DNA of 64,000 bases from Pseudarthrobacter siccitolerans (GCF_001046895.1 NZ_CAQI01000029.1:173339-237338); one strand, 5' to 3'; positions 8,198-16,224 are shown, numbered from the stretch's first letter. Translations and numbers: made by a program. Notes: generated by a model not told the origin, from the sequence alone.

Positions 8198-9699
8198 TGT
8201 CCCGCACCCAGCTTGGAATGCCGGGGCTGCGGCCCGGGTCAGGCAACCTGTTCGCCCAGGAGAAGTTCCCCTCCGCCGCCCGCCGCGAGCTCGGCAATAC
8301 GCAGCTCAGGAAGAACCTGAAGCACGCCACCTCCACCATTCGCGGCAAGCGCCTCAACGTCACCGGCGAGCTGCCGGACTGGGAGCAACTGCGCGACGCC
8401 GGCAGTGCCCTGAAGACCGCTGTCATGGCACGCCTTCCCGAACTCCTCGAAGCATTCGAAGCCAACGTCACCGCCCGCGGCGGCGTGGTGCATTGGGCAC
8501 GCGACGCCGACGAGGCCAACCGCATCATCCTCGACCTCGTCAGAGCCGAAGGCGTGGATGAAGTGGTCAAGGTCAAATCCATGGCCACCCAGGAAATCGG
8601 CATGAACGAGTACCTCGAAGAGCACGGCATTGACGCCTTCGAGACCGACCTGGCCGAGCTTATCGTCCAGCTCGGCCACGACAAGCCCAGCCATATCCTG
8701 GTGCCGGCCATCCACAAGAACCGCACCGAAGTCAGGGATATCTTCCTCAAGGAGATGCCCGGCGTCGATCCGGAGCTGACCGACGAGCCGCGCAAGCTCG
8801 CCATGGCGGCGCGCTCACACCTTCGAGCCAAGTTCCTTTCGGCAAGGGTGGCGATTTCGGGGGCGAACTTCGGGATCGCCGATTCCGGAACGCTCGGCGT
8901 GGTGGAGTCCGAGGGCAACGGCCGCATGTGCCTGACCCTGCCGGAAACCCTGATCACCGTGATGGGCATCGAGAAGCTCCTGCCCACGTTCTCCGACCTC
9001 GAAGTCTTCCTGCAGCTGCTGCCGCGGTCCTCCACCGGCGAGCGGATGAACCCCTACACGTCGCTGTGGACCGGCGTCACCGAAGGCGACGGACCCTCGA
9101 AGTTCCATGTGGTCCTGCTGGACAACGGACGCACCAACGCCCTCGCCGACGAGATGGGGCGCTCGGCCCTGCACTGCATCCGCTGCAGCGCCTGCATCAA
9201 CGTCTGCCCCGTCTATGAACGCACCGGCGGCCACGCCTACGGGTCCACCTACCCGGGCCCCATCGGCGCCATCCTGTCCCCGCTCATGACGGGCATCCAA
9301 GCCGAGGAAAACGGCTCGCTGCCCTACGCATCCTCACTGTGTGGGGCCTGCTACGACGCCTGCCCGGTCAAAATCAACATCCCGGACATCCTGGTGCACC
9401 TACGCGGAAAGGATGTGGATGCGCACCGCGGCGGACTGCCCGCGCAAATGGACGTCGGGCTCAAAGCAGCGTCGTGGCTGCTCTCCGACGGCCGCCGGCT
9501 CAGCGCCGCGGAGAAGCTCCTCCCGCTGGGACGCCTCGCAGCGGGGCGGGACAAGAAAATCAAGAAACTGCCAGGCATCGCGGCGGGCTGGACCCAGAGC
9601 CGTGACATCCCGGCACCCCCGTCCCAGTCCTTCCGGGACTGGTGGGCCAAGGAACACCAGTCGCCCGAGGCACCCAAGGCACCCGAGGAGACCGCATGA
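8197..9699 (+). CDS. lutB: L-lactate utilization protein B (iron-sulfur oxidoreductase)
   Basis: This 500-residue LutB/YkgF-family protein has an N-terminal LUD domain (about 60-300; ESEGNGRMCLTLPETLI is typical) and a ferredoxin-like region with two cysteine motifs, CIRCSACINVCPVY and CGACYDACPVKINIPD. A final domain contains FRDWWAKE, typical of the family C-terminus. It is the electron-transfer core of LutABC. The ATG at MSRTQLGMPG is one base into the lutA stop codon, and its own stop overlaps lutC (ATGA). The last 20 residues are a Pro/Glu-rich tail. Confidence 0.92.
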   Translation: MSRTQLGMPGLRPGSGNLFAQEKFPSAARRELGNTQLRKNLKHATSTIRGKRLNVTGELPDWEQLRDAGSALKTAVMARLPELLEAFEANVTARGGVVHWARDADEANRIILDLVRAEGVDEVVKVKSMATQEIGMNEYLEEHGIDAFETDLAELIVQLGHDKPSHILVPAIHKNRTEVRDIFLKEMPGVDPELTDEPRKLAMAARSHLRAKFLSARVAISGANFGIADSGTLGVVESEGNGRMCLTLPETLITVMGIEKLLPTFSDLEVFLQLLPRSSTGERMNPYTSLWTGVTEGDGPSKFHVVLLDNGRTNALADEMGRSALHCIRCSACINVCPVYERTGGHAYGSTYPGPIGAILSPLMTGIQAEENGSLPYASSLCGACYDACPVKINIPDILVHLRGKDVDAHRGGLPAQMDVGLKAASWLLSDGRRLSAAEKLLPLGRLAAGRDKKIKKLPGIAAGWTQSRDIPAPPSQSFRDWWAKEHQSPEAPKAPEETA

Positions 9700-10325
9700 G
9701 CGCCCGCGCCCACATCCTGGACGCCGTCCGGACAGCGTTGAAGGATTCCCCCGCAGTGCCGGAGGTTCCCCGCGGCTACCGTTCCGCCGTCGAACTTGGC
9801 CCTGACAAACTGACGCACATCCTGGTGGACCGGCTCGAGGACTACAAGGCCGGCGTCACCGTGGTGGCCGAGGCGGACGTGCCGGCCACCATCCAGGGGC
9901 TGCTTGCCGGCGCCGCGTCCTATGTTGTTCCGGCGGGACTGGAGCCGGGCTGGCTTGCCTGGGAGACGGATCCCGCACGGATCAAGTACGACGGCGGCGC
10001 CCACGGCGTACGGGCCGTGGCGGAACTCGACGCGATTGACGCCGTCGTGACCTCCAGCGCGGTAACGGTCGCCGAATCCGGAACCATCATCCTCGACGGC
10101 AGCCCGGACCAGGGCCGGCGCGCGATCTCGCTGATTCCCGACCACCACGTGTGCGTGGTCCATCTGCGGGACGTCACCGCCATCCTTCCCGAGGCCCTCC
10201 GCCGCCTGGACGGGACCCGGCCGCTGACCATGATCAGCGGACCCAGCGCAACGTCCGATATCGAGCTGGAGCGCGTCGAGGGAGTGCACGGGCCCCGCCG
10301 CCTGGACGTCATCGTCGTGCGCTGA
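9696..10325 (+). CDS. lutC: L-lactate utilization protein C
   Basis: This 209-residue LUD-domain protein of the LutC/YkgG family has AVVTSSAVTVAESGTIILDGSPDQGRRAISLIPDHHVCVV, the family's most conserved block, and ends ERVEGVHGPRRLDVIVV. It is the third subunit of the lactate oxidation complex. It overlaps lutB by four bases. After its stop there are 74 bases with no hairpin before the esterase gene, so transcription probably continues. Confidence 0.9.
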   Translation: MSARAHILDAVRTALKDSPAVPEVPRGYRSAVELGPDKLTHILVDRLEDYKAGVTVVAEADVPATIQGLLAGAASYVVPAGLEPGWLAWETDPARIKYDGGAHGVRAVAELDAIDAVVTSSAVTVAESGTIILDGSPDQGRRAISLIPDHHVCVVHLRDVTAILPEALRRLDGTRPLTMISGPSATSDIELERVEGVHGPRRLDVIVVR

Positions 10326-10399
10326 CCGTCGAAGCCCGGGTCCGCTGCCACACCGACAAACCCCAGTTCATGGACCTTCAACCGACAGGACGGACATCG

Positions 10400-11419
10400 A
10401 TGCCCCTCTTCGACCTCCCGCTTGACCAGCTCCGCGGCTATACCTCCACCGTGACGCCGCCGGCGGACTTTGCCGAATTCTGGGACACCACCATCAGGGA
10501 GGCGCAGGCGTTTCCGCTGGATGCCTCCTTTGAACCGGTGGAGAACTACCTCTCGGTGATCGATACCTTCGACGTGACGTTTTCCGGGTACGGCGGCGCC
10601 CCCATCAAGGGCTGGCTGCACCTCCCCGCCAACCGGGAAGCGGGCAGCACGCTGCCCGTGGTGGTCCAGTATGTGGGTTATTCCGGCGGGCGCGGGCTGG
10701 TCAACCAGGAGACGCGGTGGGCGCAGGCCGGCTATGCGCATTTCATCATGGACACCCGCGGCCAGGGCTACGGCGGCAGCCTGGGCGAGACGCCCGATCC
10801 GCATCCCTCTGCCGGAGACGTGGCGCACGCCGGCCTGATGACCAGGGGAGCGGGCAGCCGCGAGGACTATTACTACCGGCGCGTGTACGTGGATGCCTTC
10901 CGTGCCGTGGAAGCCGCGCAGTCCCACCCGGACGTGGATGCGTCCAGGGTGGTGCTGGCCGGCGTCAGCCAGGGCGGCGGCATTGTGGTGGCCGTCGCCG
11001 GACTGGCGGCAGGAAGGCTCGACGGCGTCATCGCCGCGCTGCCCGACGTACCCTTCCTCCAGGACTTCCCCCGCGCCATCGACATCACCCCGCGCGGCCC
11101 GTACCCCGAAATCGCGGCCTTCCTGGCGCGGCACCGGGACCGGTACCAGCCCATCCTTGAAGTCCTGCGCTATTTCGACGGCGTCAACCTGGCCCGCAGG
11201 GCAACCGTGCCGGCGCTCTACTCGGCCGCCCAGATGGACGACATCTGCCCGCCGTCCACGGTCTTCGCCAGCTTCAATGCCTACGGCTCCGGCGGCACCG
11301 GTTCATCGGGAACCGGGGCGGCCAAGGAGATCGAGGTATACCGCTTCAACAACCACGAAGGGGGCCAGGAGCACCACTGGATCAGGCAGCTGCTGTTTCT
11401 TCGCAAGATTTTGGGGTAA
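10400..11419 (+). CDS. acetylxylan esterase / cephalosporin-C deacetylase family hydrolase
   Basis: This 339-residue alpha/beta hydrolase is of the AXE1 (carbohydrate esterase 7) type. The opening MPLFDLPLDQLRGYTSTVTPPADFAEFWD is typical, as are the RGQGYGGS block, the nucleophile elbow GVSQGGG, the acid loop MDDICPPST and the catalytic His in FNNHEGGQEHH. No signal peptide is seen, so it acts in the cytoplasm on imported acetylated sugars or short oligosaccharides. An alternative ATG 30 bases upstream (MDLQPTGRTS) is possible. Its place downstream of rha-lut suggests trimming of O-acetylated rhamnose-containing glycans; that substrate is inferred. Confidence 0.88.
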   Translation: MPLFDLPLDQLRGYTSTVTPPADFAEFWDTTIREAQAFPLDASFEPVENYLSVIDTFDVTFSGYGGAPIKGWLHLPANREAGSTLPVVVQYVGYSGGRGLVNQETRWAQAGYAHFIMDTRGQGYGGSLGETPDPHPSAGDVAHAGLMTRGAGSREDYYYRRVYVDAFRAVEAAQSHPDVDASRVVLAGVSQGGGIVVAVAGLAAGRLDGVIAALPDVPFLQDFPRAIDITPRGPYPEIAAFLARHRDRYQPILEVLRYFDGVNLARRATVPALYSAAQMDDICPPSTVFASFNAYGSGGTGSSGTGAAKEIEVYRFNNHEGGQEHHWIRQLLFLRKILG

Positions 11420-11435
11420 GTTCCTTTCTGCGGAG

Positions 11436-11453
11436 TGAGAAAACGGTTTCTCA
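11436..11453 (+). promoter_or_regulatory. LacI-like palindrome before the symporter gene
   Basis: The 18-bp sequence TGAGAAAACGGTTTCTCA consists of 7-bp perfect arms around ACGG, and matches the AT-armed, CG-centred form of LacI-family operators. It lies between the esterase stop (11419) and the symporter start (11474). It differs from the operator before rhaM, so it may be read by another LacI protein or be a weaker site for the same one. No clear -35/-10 pair was found beside it. Confidence 0.5.
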
Positions 11454-11473
11454 TGCCGCAGAACAAGGAAGCA

Positions 11474-12802
11474 ATGAAGAAAATCAGCAAGCTCAGTGTT
11501 TTCGGCTACGGCGCGGGCGACGCCGCCAACAGCATGATCATCAGTACCGGGAACATGTTCCTGCTTGTCTATTACACGGACGTCGCGGGGATCGGGGCAG
11601 CAGCCGCAGGAACACTGCTACTGGTGGCACGGATCTTCAACGCCTTCACGGACATCGCCGCCGGCCGGATTGTGGACCGAGTCCACAGCAGGCGCTGGGG
11701 AAAGTTCCGGCCGTTCCTGATGTTCGGCTTCATTCCCCTGCTGCTGAGTGTGGCCGTGTTCCACGTTCCGGACGCGGACCCGGCACTGAAACTCCTCTAC
11801 GCCTACTGCACCTACGGCCTGGTCTGCGTCGCCTACAGTATGGTCAACGTGCCCTACGGCTGCCTGGTGGGAGCCATGACCCAGGACGCCAGGGACCGCG
11901 CCCGGCTGGGCGGGGCCAGGACCATCGGCGGCCTGTCAGTGGGCGCCACCCTGGGCTTCTTCATCGCACCGCTCCTCGGGGCCGGGCACGACATGCAGCA
12001 GATTTTCACCTGGCTCACCCTGGCCTTCGCCGTTGTTGGCTCCGGGCTGTACGTCCTGACCGGCGCCGTCTGCGTAGAACGGGTTGCCGGCAGCGTCCCC
12101 AAAGTGACCCTCGGCCAAAGCATTGCCGCATTGAAGGCCAATTCGCCGCTGGTGGTCCTGTGCCTCAGCTCCATACTTTTTGTTACCGGCACATCAGCCA
12201 CGGGTGCCGCCCAGTTCTTCTACCTCCGTGACGTGCTGTCCCGGGTGGACCTGTTTCCGGTGATGGCAGGCGCCCAGGTGCTCATCACCCTCACCCTGGC
12301 CGTGCTGCTGCCGCGGCCGGTGGCGCGCTGGGGCAAGCGTGCCGTCTACAGCGCCGGCGGGGCCCTGGGGGTAGTGGGCGGCGTACTGGTGTTCCTGGCG
12401 CCTGCGGACGCGCCATGGCTCGGCCTGGCGGGCCTCGTGCTGGGGCTCCTGGCATCTGCCTCGGTCAGCATCCTCACCTGGGCGCTGATCGCAGACACCG
12501 TGGAATACGGGGAGTGGAAAACCGGCGTCCGGGTCCAGGGCATCAACTACGCGCTCCTGGCCGCCACGCGGAAGCTGGGCATGGGGTTCGGCGGCGGGCT
12601 GGTGGCCTTCTCACTGGCCTGGGGCGGCTATGTTTCGGGCACGGCGGAGCAGTCCGATGCGGCAACGCTCGCCATCCGGGCCGCGGCGGGACTGCTGCCC
12701 GGGGCCCTGGTGCTGGCCGCCGTCGGCATTATGTACTGGTACCGCCTGACGGACCAGAAGCATGCGGAGCTGGTGGCCTCCCTCTCCCGTGACGCCACGT
12801 AA
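11474..12802 (+). CDS. GPH-family sugar:cation symporter (MelB-like)
   Basis: This 442-residue membrane protein has about 12 hydrophobic segments. Its N-terminus MKKISKLSVFGYGAGDAANSMIIS and the loops DRVHSRRWGKFRPFLMFG and DTVEYGEWKTGVRVQG are the signature regions of glycoside-pentoside-hexuronide:cation symporters. It imports a sugar or glycoside with a cation. The start follows AAGGAAG by 5 bases; an ATG at 11453 and a GTG at 11435 are in frame but lack a good ribosome-binding site and fall within the palindrome. By context the substrate is rhamnose or a rhamnoside, possibly acetylated, but this is not proved by sequence. Confidence 0.88.
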   Translation: MKKISKLSVFGYGAGDAANSMIISTGNMFLLVYYTDVAGIGAAAAGTLLLVARIFNAFTDIAAGRIVDRVHSRRWGKFRPFLMFGFIPLLLSVAVFHVPDADPALKLLYAYCTYGLVCVAYSMVNVPYGCLVGAMTQDARDRARLGGARTIGGLSVGATLGFFIAPLLGAGHDMQQIFTWLTLAFAVVGSGLYVLTGAVCVERVAGSVPKVTLGQSIAALKANSPLVVLCLSSILFVTGTSATGAAQFFYLRDVLSRVDLFPVMAGAQVLITLTLAVLLPRPVARWGKRAVYSAGGALGVVGGVLVFLAPADAPWLGLAGLVLGLLASASVSILTWALIADTVEYGEWKTGVRVQGINYALLAATRKLGMGFGGGLVAFSLAWGGYVSGTAEQSDAATLAIRAAAGLLPGALVLAAVGIMYWYRLTDQKHAELVASLSRDAT

Positions 12803-12807
12803 CACTT

Positions 12808-12837
12808 TTGCAGGGTTGGCGGTTTGCCGGTTATGGT
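12808..12837 (+). promoter_or_regulatory. candidate promoter of the aroG leader
   Basis: TTGCAG (12808-12813), an 18-base spacer and TATGGT (12832-12837) form a plausible housekeeping promoter. The predicted start site (about 12844) falls at the ATG of the leader peptide, so the leader transcript may be leaderless. The boxes are each one or two mismatches from consensus. Confidence 0.45.
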
Positions 12838-12844
12838 TCATGGC

Positions 12845-12904
12845 ATGACAAACCGTTGGTATGCGTATTTTTCGTTGGCTCTGGAGGGGCCCGCGTCTAG
12901 CTGA
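12845..12904 (+). CDS. aromatic-rich leader peptide of the DAHP synthase gene
   Basis: A 19-codon open frame encodes MTNRWYAYFSLALEGPASS and then stops. The run W-Y-A-Y-F puts four aromatic codons within five positions, just before a DAHP synthase gene whose end products are Trp, Tyr and Phe. This is the expected composition for a ribosome-stalling attenuator peptide. A leader peptide of similar logic (aroR before aroF) is known in Corynebacterium glutamicum. An in-frame ATG four codons upstream (12833) could also serve. There is no obvious ribosome-binding site, which would fit leaderless translation. Confidence 0.75.
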   Translation: MTNRWYAYFSLALEGPASS

Positions 12905-12957
12905 CACGCATCCAACTTTCCTTCAGAGCCAACAGGGCAGAGATTATTCTCTGCCCT
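12874..12957 (+). promoter_or_regulatory. attenuator hairpins upstream of aroG
   Basis: Immediately after the aromatic codons, GTTGGCTCTGGAGG (12874-12887) can pair with CCTTCAGAGCCAAC (12920-12933), a 14-bp stem with one G-U pair. Directly adjoining it, AGGGCAGAG (12934-12942) and CTCTGCCCT (12949-12957) form a perfect 9-bp hairpin. A ribosome stalled at the aromatic codons would cover the first arm and free the second, which can instead pair with GGTTCTGAA (12975-12983). No U-tract follows the second hairpin, so the read-out may be Rho-dependent or translational. Confidence 0.6.
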
Positions 12958-13018
12958 TCGCCGTTTCTCCGGCGGGTTCTGAACTGGGCCCGCTTCCCAT
13001 CTGGAACAGGACCCGCAC

Positions 13019-14176
13019 ATGAGCACCGCAACAGCCCCCGCCCCTACCGCCACCGGCAACTCCCGCAGCGAAGCACCGGCGAAATCCACGTCCAACCTGC
13101 GCGTCAGTGAATTCACCGCGCTGCCCACTCCGCAGGAACTCATCGCGGACCTGCCGCTGGCAGCTGAGGCGGCAGACGTCGTCGAACGCGGACGCGATGA
13201 GGTCCGCGCCATCATGGACGGCGTGGACGACCGCCTGCTGGTCATCGTGGGGCCCTGCTCCATCCACGATCCCAAGGCCGGGCTGGAATACGCCCGCCGG
13301 CTGGTCAGCCAGGCCGAAAAGCACAAGGAAGACCTGCTGATCGTGATGCGGACCTACTTCGAGAAGCCCCGCACCACCGTGGGCTGGAAGGGCCTGATCA
13401 ACGATCCGCGGCTGGACGGCAGCCATGACATGGTCACCGGCCTGCGCACCGCGCGGCACTTCCTGCAGCAGGTCACGGCGCTGGGCCTGCCCACGGCCAC
13501 CGAGTTCCTTGAGCCGATCAGCCCGCAGTACATGGCGGACCTGATCTCCTGGGGCGCCATCGGGGCACGCACCACAGAAAGCCAGATCCACCGGCAGCTG
13601 GCCTCCGGTCTGTCCATGCCCATCGGATTCAAGAACGGGACCGACGGCGACCTCCAGGTGGCCATCGACGCCTGCGGTGCCGCCGCGGCAGCCCAGGCCT
13701 TCCTCGGCATCGACGGCGACGGCCGCGCAGCGCTGGTGGCCACGGCCGGAAACCCGGACACCCACGTCATCCTGCGGGGCGGCCGCAAGGGCCCCAACTA
13801 CTCCGCTGCCGACGTCGAGGCGGCTTCGGCCAAACTCGCCGGCAAGCAGCTGAACCCGCGCCTCATCGTGGACGCCAGCCACGCCAACAGTGGCAAGAGC
13901 CACCACCGCCAGGCCGAAGTGGCACTGGAAATCGGTGCCCAGTTGGAGGATGGCGGTTCCTCCGCCAGCGCCATCGCCGGCGTCATGCTGGAAAGCTTCC
14001 TGGTAGGCGGAGCGCAGAACCTCGATGTCGCCGAGCATGCTGCCGGCCGGTCGGAGCTGGTGTACGGCCAGAGCGTAACGGACGCCTGCATGGAATGGGA
14101 TGTCTCGGTGGCCGTGCTGGACCAGCTCGCGGCCTCGGCCCGCAAGCGCCGCGCAGCTGATCGCGGAGTTAATTAG
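13019..14176 (+). CDS. aroG: 3-deoxy-7-phosphoheptulonate (DAHP) synthase, class I
   Basis: This 385-residue protein is of the AroF/AroG/AroH type. It has VGPCSIHDPKAGLEYARRL, MRTYFEKPRTTVGWKGLINDP, GARTTESQIHRQLASGLSMPIGFKNGTDG, and VDASHANSGK with metal and PEP/E4P ligands. It condenses phosphoenolpyruvate with erythrose 4-phosphate, the first step of the shikimate pathway. The first 40 residues are a low-complexity Ala/Pro/Ser extension. AGGA lies 8 bases before the ATG. It is preceded by an aromatic-rich leader peptide and hairpins, so expression is probably tuned by aromatic aminoacyl-tRNA supply. The symbol is chosen by family; aroF would be equally valid. Confidence 0.93.
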   Translation: MSTATAPAPTATGNSRSEAPAKSTSNLRVSEFTALPTPQELIADLPLAAEAADVVERGRDEVRAIMDGVDDRLLVIVGPCSIHDPKAGLEYARRLVSQAEKHKEDLLIVMRTYFEKPRTTVGWKGLINDPRLDGSHDMVTGLRTARHFLQQVTALGLPTATEFLEPISPQYMADLISWGAIGARTTESQIHRQLASGLSMPIGFKNGTDGDLQVAIDACGAAAAAQAFLGIDGDGRAALVATAGNPDTHVILRGGRKGPNYSAADVEAASAKLAGKQLNPRLIVDASHANSGKSHHRQAEVALEIGAQLEDGGSSASAIAGVMLESFLVGGAQNLDVAEHAAGRSELVYGQSVTDACMEWDVSVAVLDQLAASARKRRAADRGVN

Positions 14177-14202
14177 GAAGCGAAATAGGGGAGCGCACTA
14201 CT

Positions 14203-14231
14203 TTCACATTGGCCACAGGAACATCTAGAGT
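14203..14231 (+). promoter_or_regulatory. candidate promoter of the bldC-like gene
   Basis: TTCACA (14203-14208), 17 bases, then TAGAGT (14226-14231). One mismatch in each of the key boxes. It leaves an untranslated leader of about 90 bases before the ATG at 14331. Confidence 0.4.
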
Positions 14232-14330
14232 ATCTAGAAGGTGGTTGGTGGATGGCTCAGCATCGGAACACCGCATTGGCATGTACCTGGGGTCACTGTT
14301 GTCCATCCGTCAGCAAAGGAAAATAGGGAA

Positions 14331-14543
14331 ATGTCGGCAGAACAGAACTTCTCCAACGCGAAGTTCCTGACCGTGGCTGAAGTAGCCCAGGTCATGCGCG
14401 TCTCCAAAATGACCGTCTACCGGCTGGTCCACGCCGGCGAGATGCCCGCGGTGCGGTTCGGCCGCTCCTACCGGGTTCCTGAGAACGCCGTGGAGCAGTA
14501 CCTCAAGGGTGCTGTGGTGGACGGCCACACCGAAACCGCCTGA
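14331..14543 (+). CDS. bldC: BldC-type MerR-like helix-turn-helix DNA-binding protein
   Basis: This 70-residue protein is almost entirely one winged-helix domain: FLTVAEVAQVMRVSKMTVYRLVHAGEMPAVRFGRSYRVPENAVEQYL. This matches Streptomyces BldC and the small excisionase-like HTH proteins conserved in actinobacteria. BldC binds direct repeats in cooperative arrays and controls development in Streptomyces; its role in non-filamentous Micrococcales is not established. The start ATG follows AGGGAA. It is a single-gene unit between aroG and the bS22 gene. Confidence 0.82.
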   Translation: MSAEQNFSNAKFLTVAEVAQVMRVSKMTVYRLVHAGEMPAVRFGRSYRVPENAVEQYLKGAVVDGHTETA

Positions 14544-14732
14544 CGCGGTTACGCCGCAAACCTCCGTTTCGGCCGGTCGGAGCCATTCGGTCAGAAGCCG
14601 CCCCGGATAGGCGGTACCCTGTTAAGGAACGTTTTACGTCATTGTAAGAATCTGTCAGTTGTTCAGTTCGTAGCTCTGTCCACGAACATTCTCCATCAGA
14701 CAGGTACTGCATCTAGTTTGTAAGGAACTTTC

Positions 14733-14831
14733 GTGGGTTCAGTTATTAAGAAGCGTCGCAAGCGTATGGCCAAGAAGAAGCACCGCAAGCTGCTTCGCAA
14801 GACTCGTCACCAGCGCCGCAACAAGAAGTAG
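14733..14831 (+). CDS. ribosomal protein bS22 (AURKAIP1/COX24 domain)
   Basis: This 32-residue, extremely basic peptide begins MGSVIKKRRKRMAKKKHRK and ends RRNKK. It starts at a GTG placed 5 bases after AAGGAA. It matches the actinobacterial AURKAIP1/COX24-domain peptide identified as small-subunit protein bS22 in mycobacterial ribosomes, where it binds near the decoding centre. It is followed by a strong terminator and so forms its own short transcript. It is below usual gene-calling length but well supported by composition, start signal and terminator. Confidence 0.88.
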   Translation: MGSVIKKRRKRMAKKKHRKLLRKTRHQRRNKK

Positions 14832-14852
14832 AGATACTTCGAACAGCGTGGA

Positions 14853-14891
14853 AATGCCCGCCGCCTTCCGAGGCGGCGGGCATTTTTGTTT
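14853..14891 (+). terminator. Rho-independent terminator of the bS22 gene
   Basis: A perfect 14-bp stem (AATGCCCGCCGCCT at 14853-14866, loop TCCG, complementary arm 14871-14884) runs into TTTGTTT. It lies 21 bases after the bS22 stop and between convergent genes. Confidence 0.92.
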
Positions 14892-14987
14892 CCTGTTGGT
14901 TTGTCCCGGTTTTGTTCGCAGATCCTGGCCGTCAAGGTTCGGATTCGCGAACAAGCCTATGATTCGACGGACTCTTACGCCGGGTTC

Positions 14988-15806
14988 TTACGCGCGGGGG
15001 CCGCGCATGCGGGCAAAGCCCTTCCAGAGTCCGTACACGGCGCCGCATACCGTGGCTGCCTTGAGACCCAGTGTTGCTGCGCGCCGGCCTGCCCGGAAGT
15101 CGTAGACGGGCCAGTTGTTGTCGCGGGCGTGGCGGCGCAGGCGGGCGTCCGGGTTGATGGCCACCGGGTGGCCAACGAGCGTGAGTAAGGGGATGTCATT
15201 ATAGGAGTCGCTGTAGGCCCAGCACCGCTTGAGGTCCAGCTCTTCGGCGTTGGCGATTCCTTGGACCGCCACGGCCTTGGCGGAGCCGTGCAGGATGTCG
15301 CCCACCAGGCGGCCGGTATACATGCCTTCGGAAACTTCCCCCACCGTGCCCAGGGCGCCGGTGAGCCCCAGCCGGGTGGAGATCACCGTGGCCACCTCGA
15401 TAGGGGTGGCCGTGACCAGCCAGACGCGCCGGCCCACCCGCAGGTGCTGCTCGGCGAGGGCCTTGGCGCCGGGCCAGATCCTGGAGGCGATCATCTCGTC
15501 ATAGACTTCCTCGCCCAGCGCCTTGACGTCATCCACCGTGATGCCCGCCGCCAGGGTGAGGGCGGAATCGCGGACCGCGTGGACGTCGTCCATGTTTTCG
15601 CCGCGGGCCACGAACTTGAACTGCTTCCAGGCGAAGCCGGCTGCCTGGGCCAGGGTGAACGCCCCGCGCTGGTGCATCTTCCGGGCCACGTGGAACAGGC
15701 TGGCACCGCGCATGAGGGTATTGTCCACATCGAAGAACGCCGCCTCACCGGGCTGCGGCGCAGCAACCGGCTTGGTGACTACGGCGACGTACTTCTCCTC
15801 GGGCAT
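14988..15806 (-). CDS. HAD-IB family phosphatase (SerB-like)
   Basis: This 272-residue protein has the four HAD motifs: AAFFDVDNTLMRG (nucleophile Asp and acid), WLVTATPIEVA, a Lys in the GSAKAVAVQ stretch, and YSDSYNDIPLL. The spacing and the C1 cap between motifs 1 and 2 place it in subfamily IB with phosphoserine phosphatases and CicA-like enzymes. A basic, partly hydrophobic C-terminus (LGLKAATVCGAVYGLWKGFARMRG) could associate with membrane. The substrate is unknown. I start it at the ATG of MPEEKYVAVV; a TTG six codons upstream is in frame. It is convergent with the bS22 gene. Confidence 0.85.
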   Translation of the reverse strand: MPEEKYVAVVTKPVAAPQPGEAAFFDVDNTLMRGASLFHVARKMHQRGAFTLAQAAGFAWKQFKFVARGENMDDVHAVRDSALTLAAGITVDDVKALGEEVYDEMIASRIWPGAKALAEQHLRVGRRVWLVTATPIEVATVISTRLGLTGALGTVGEVSEGMYTGRLVGDILHGSAKAVAVQGIANAEELDLKRCWAYSDSYNDIPLLTLVGHPVAINPDARLRRHARDNNWPVYDFRAGRRAATLGLKAATVCGAVYGLWKGFARMRGPRA

Positions 15807-15883
15807 GGAGTCGAGTCTAGTCAATCCACTGCGCGGACGGCGCCGGCGTCGCCGGGCACCGCGAACGGGACTACGGTTAACCC

Positions 15884-16138
15884 ATGGCTACACCGCGCGT
15901 CGTCCTGATCACCAAAGCTGACTGCCACCTTTGCGAGGAAGCGCGCGACGCCGTGGGCCGGGTTACTGCCGCATTGGGCCTTGAGTGGACCGAAGAGTTG
16001 GTGGACAACCAGCCGGAGCTGCGGGACCGGTACGCGGAGGAGATTCCGGTGGTGCTGGTGGACGGTGTGCAGCGCGATTTCTGGAAGATTGACGAGATCC
16101 GTTTGGAACGCGTTCTGCAGCGGGCCATGGCGCAGTAG
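15884..16138 (+). CDS. glutaredoxin-like thiol oxidoreductase (DUF836)
   Basis: This 84-residue thioredoxin-fold protein has an N-terminal redox motif CHLC in ITKADCHLCEEARDAV, a cis-Pro segment EEIPVVLVDGVQRDFW and a short C-terminal helix. This is the glutaredoxin-2-like/DUF836 type frequent beside rex in actinobacteria. It probably performs thiol-disulfide exchange in the cytoplasm. Its partner is not known. Confidence 0.85.
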   Translation: MATPRVVLITKADCHLCEEARDAVGRVTAALGLEWTEELVDNQPELRDRYAEEIPVVLVDGVQRDFWKIDEIRLERVLQRAMAQ

Positions 16139-16224
16139 GGAAGCAGTACCGGTGATGTGGCGGGCATCGTTGCTTCCTGCTTTATTTCCCCCTGCTTTGT
16201 TGGCTACGGCGGGAGGGCTCTAAA

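Noticed and set aside
16139..16177. Terminator after the glutaredoxin-like gene
   Set aside because: GGAAGCA and TGCTTCC can pair, but the stem is only 7 bp with a 25-base loop and a weak T-stretch, too little to claim.
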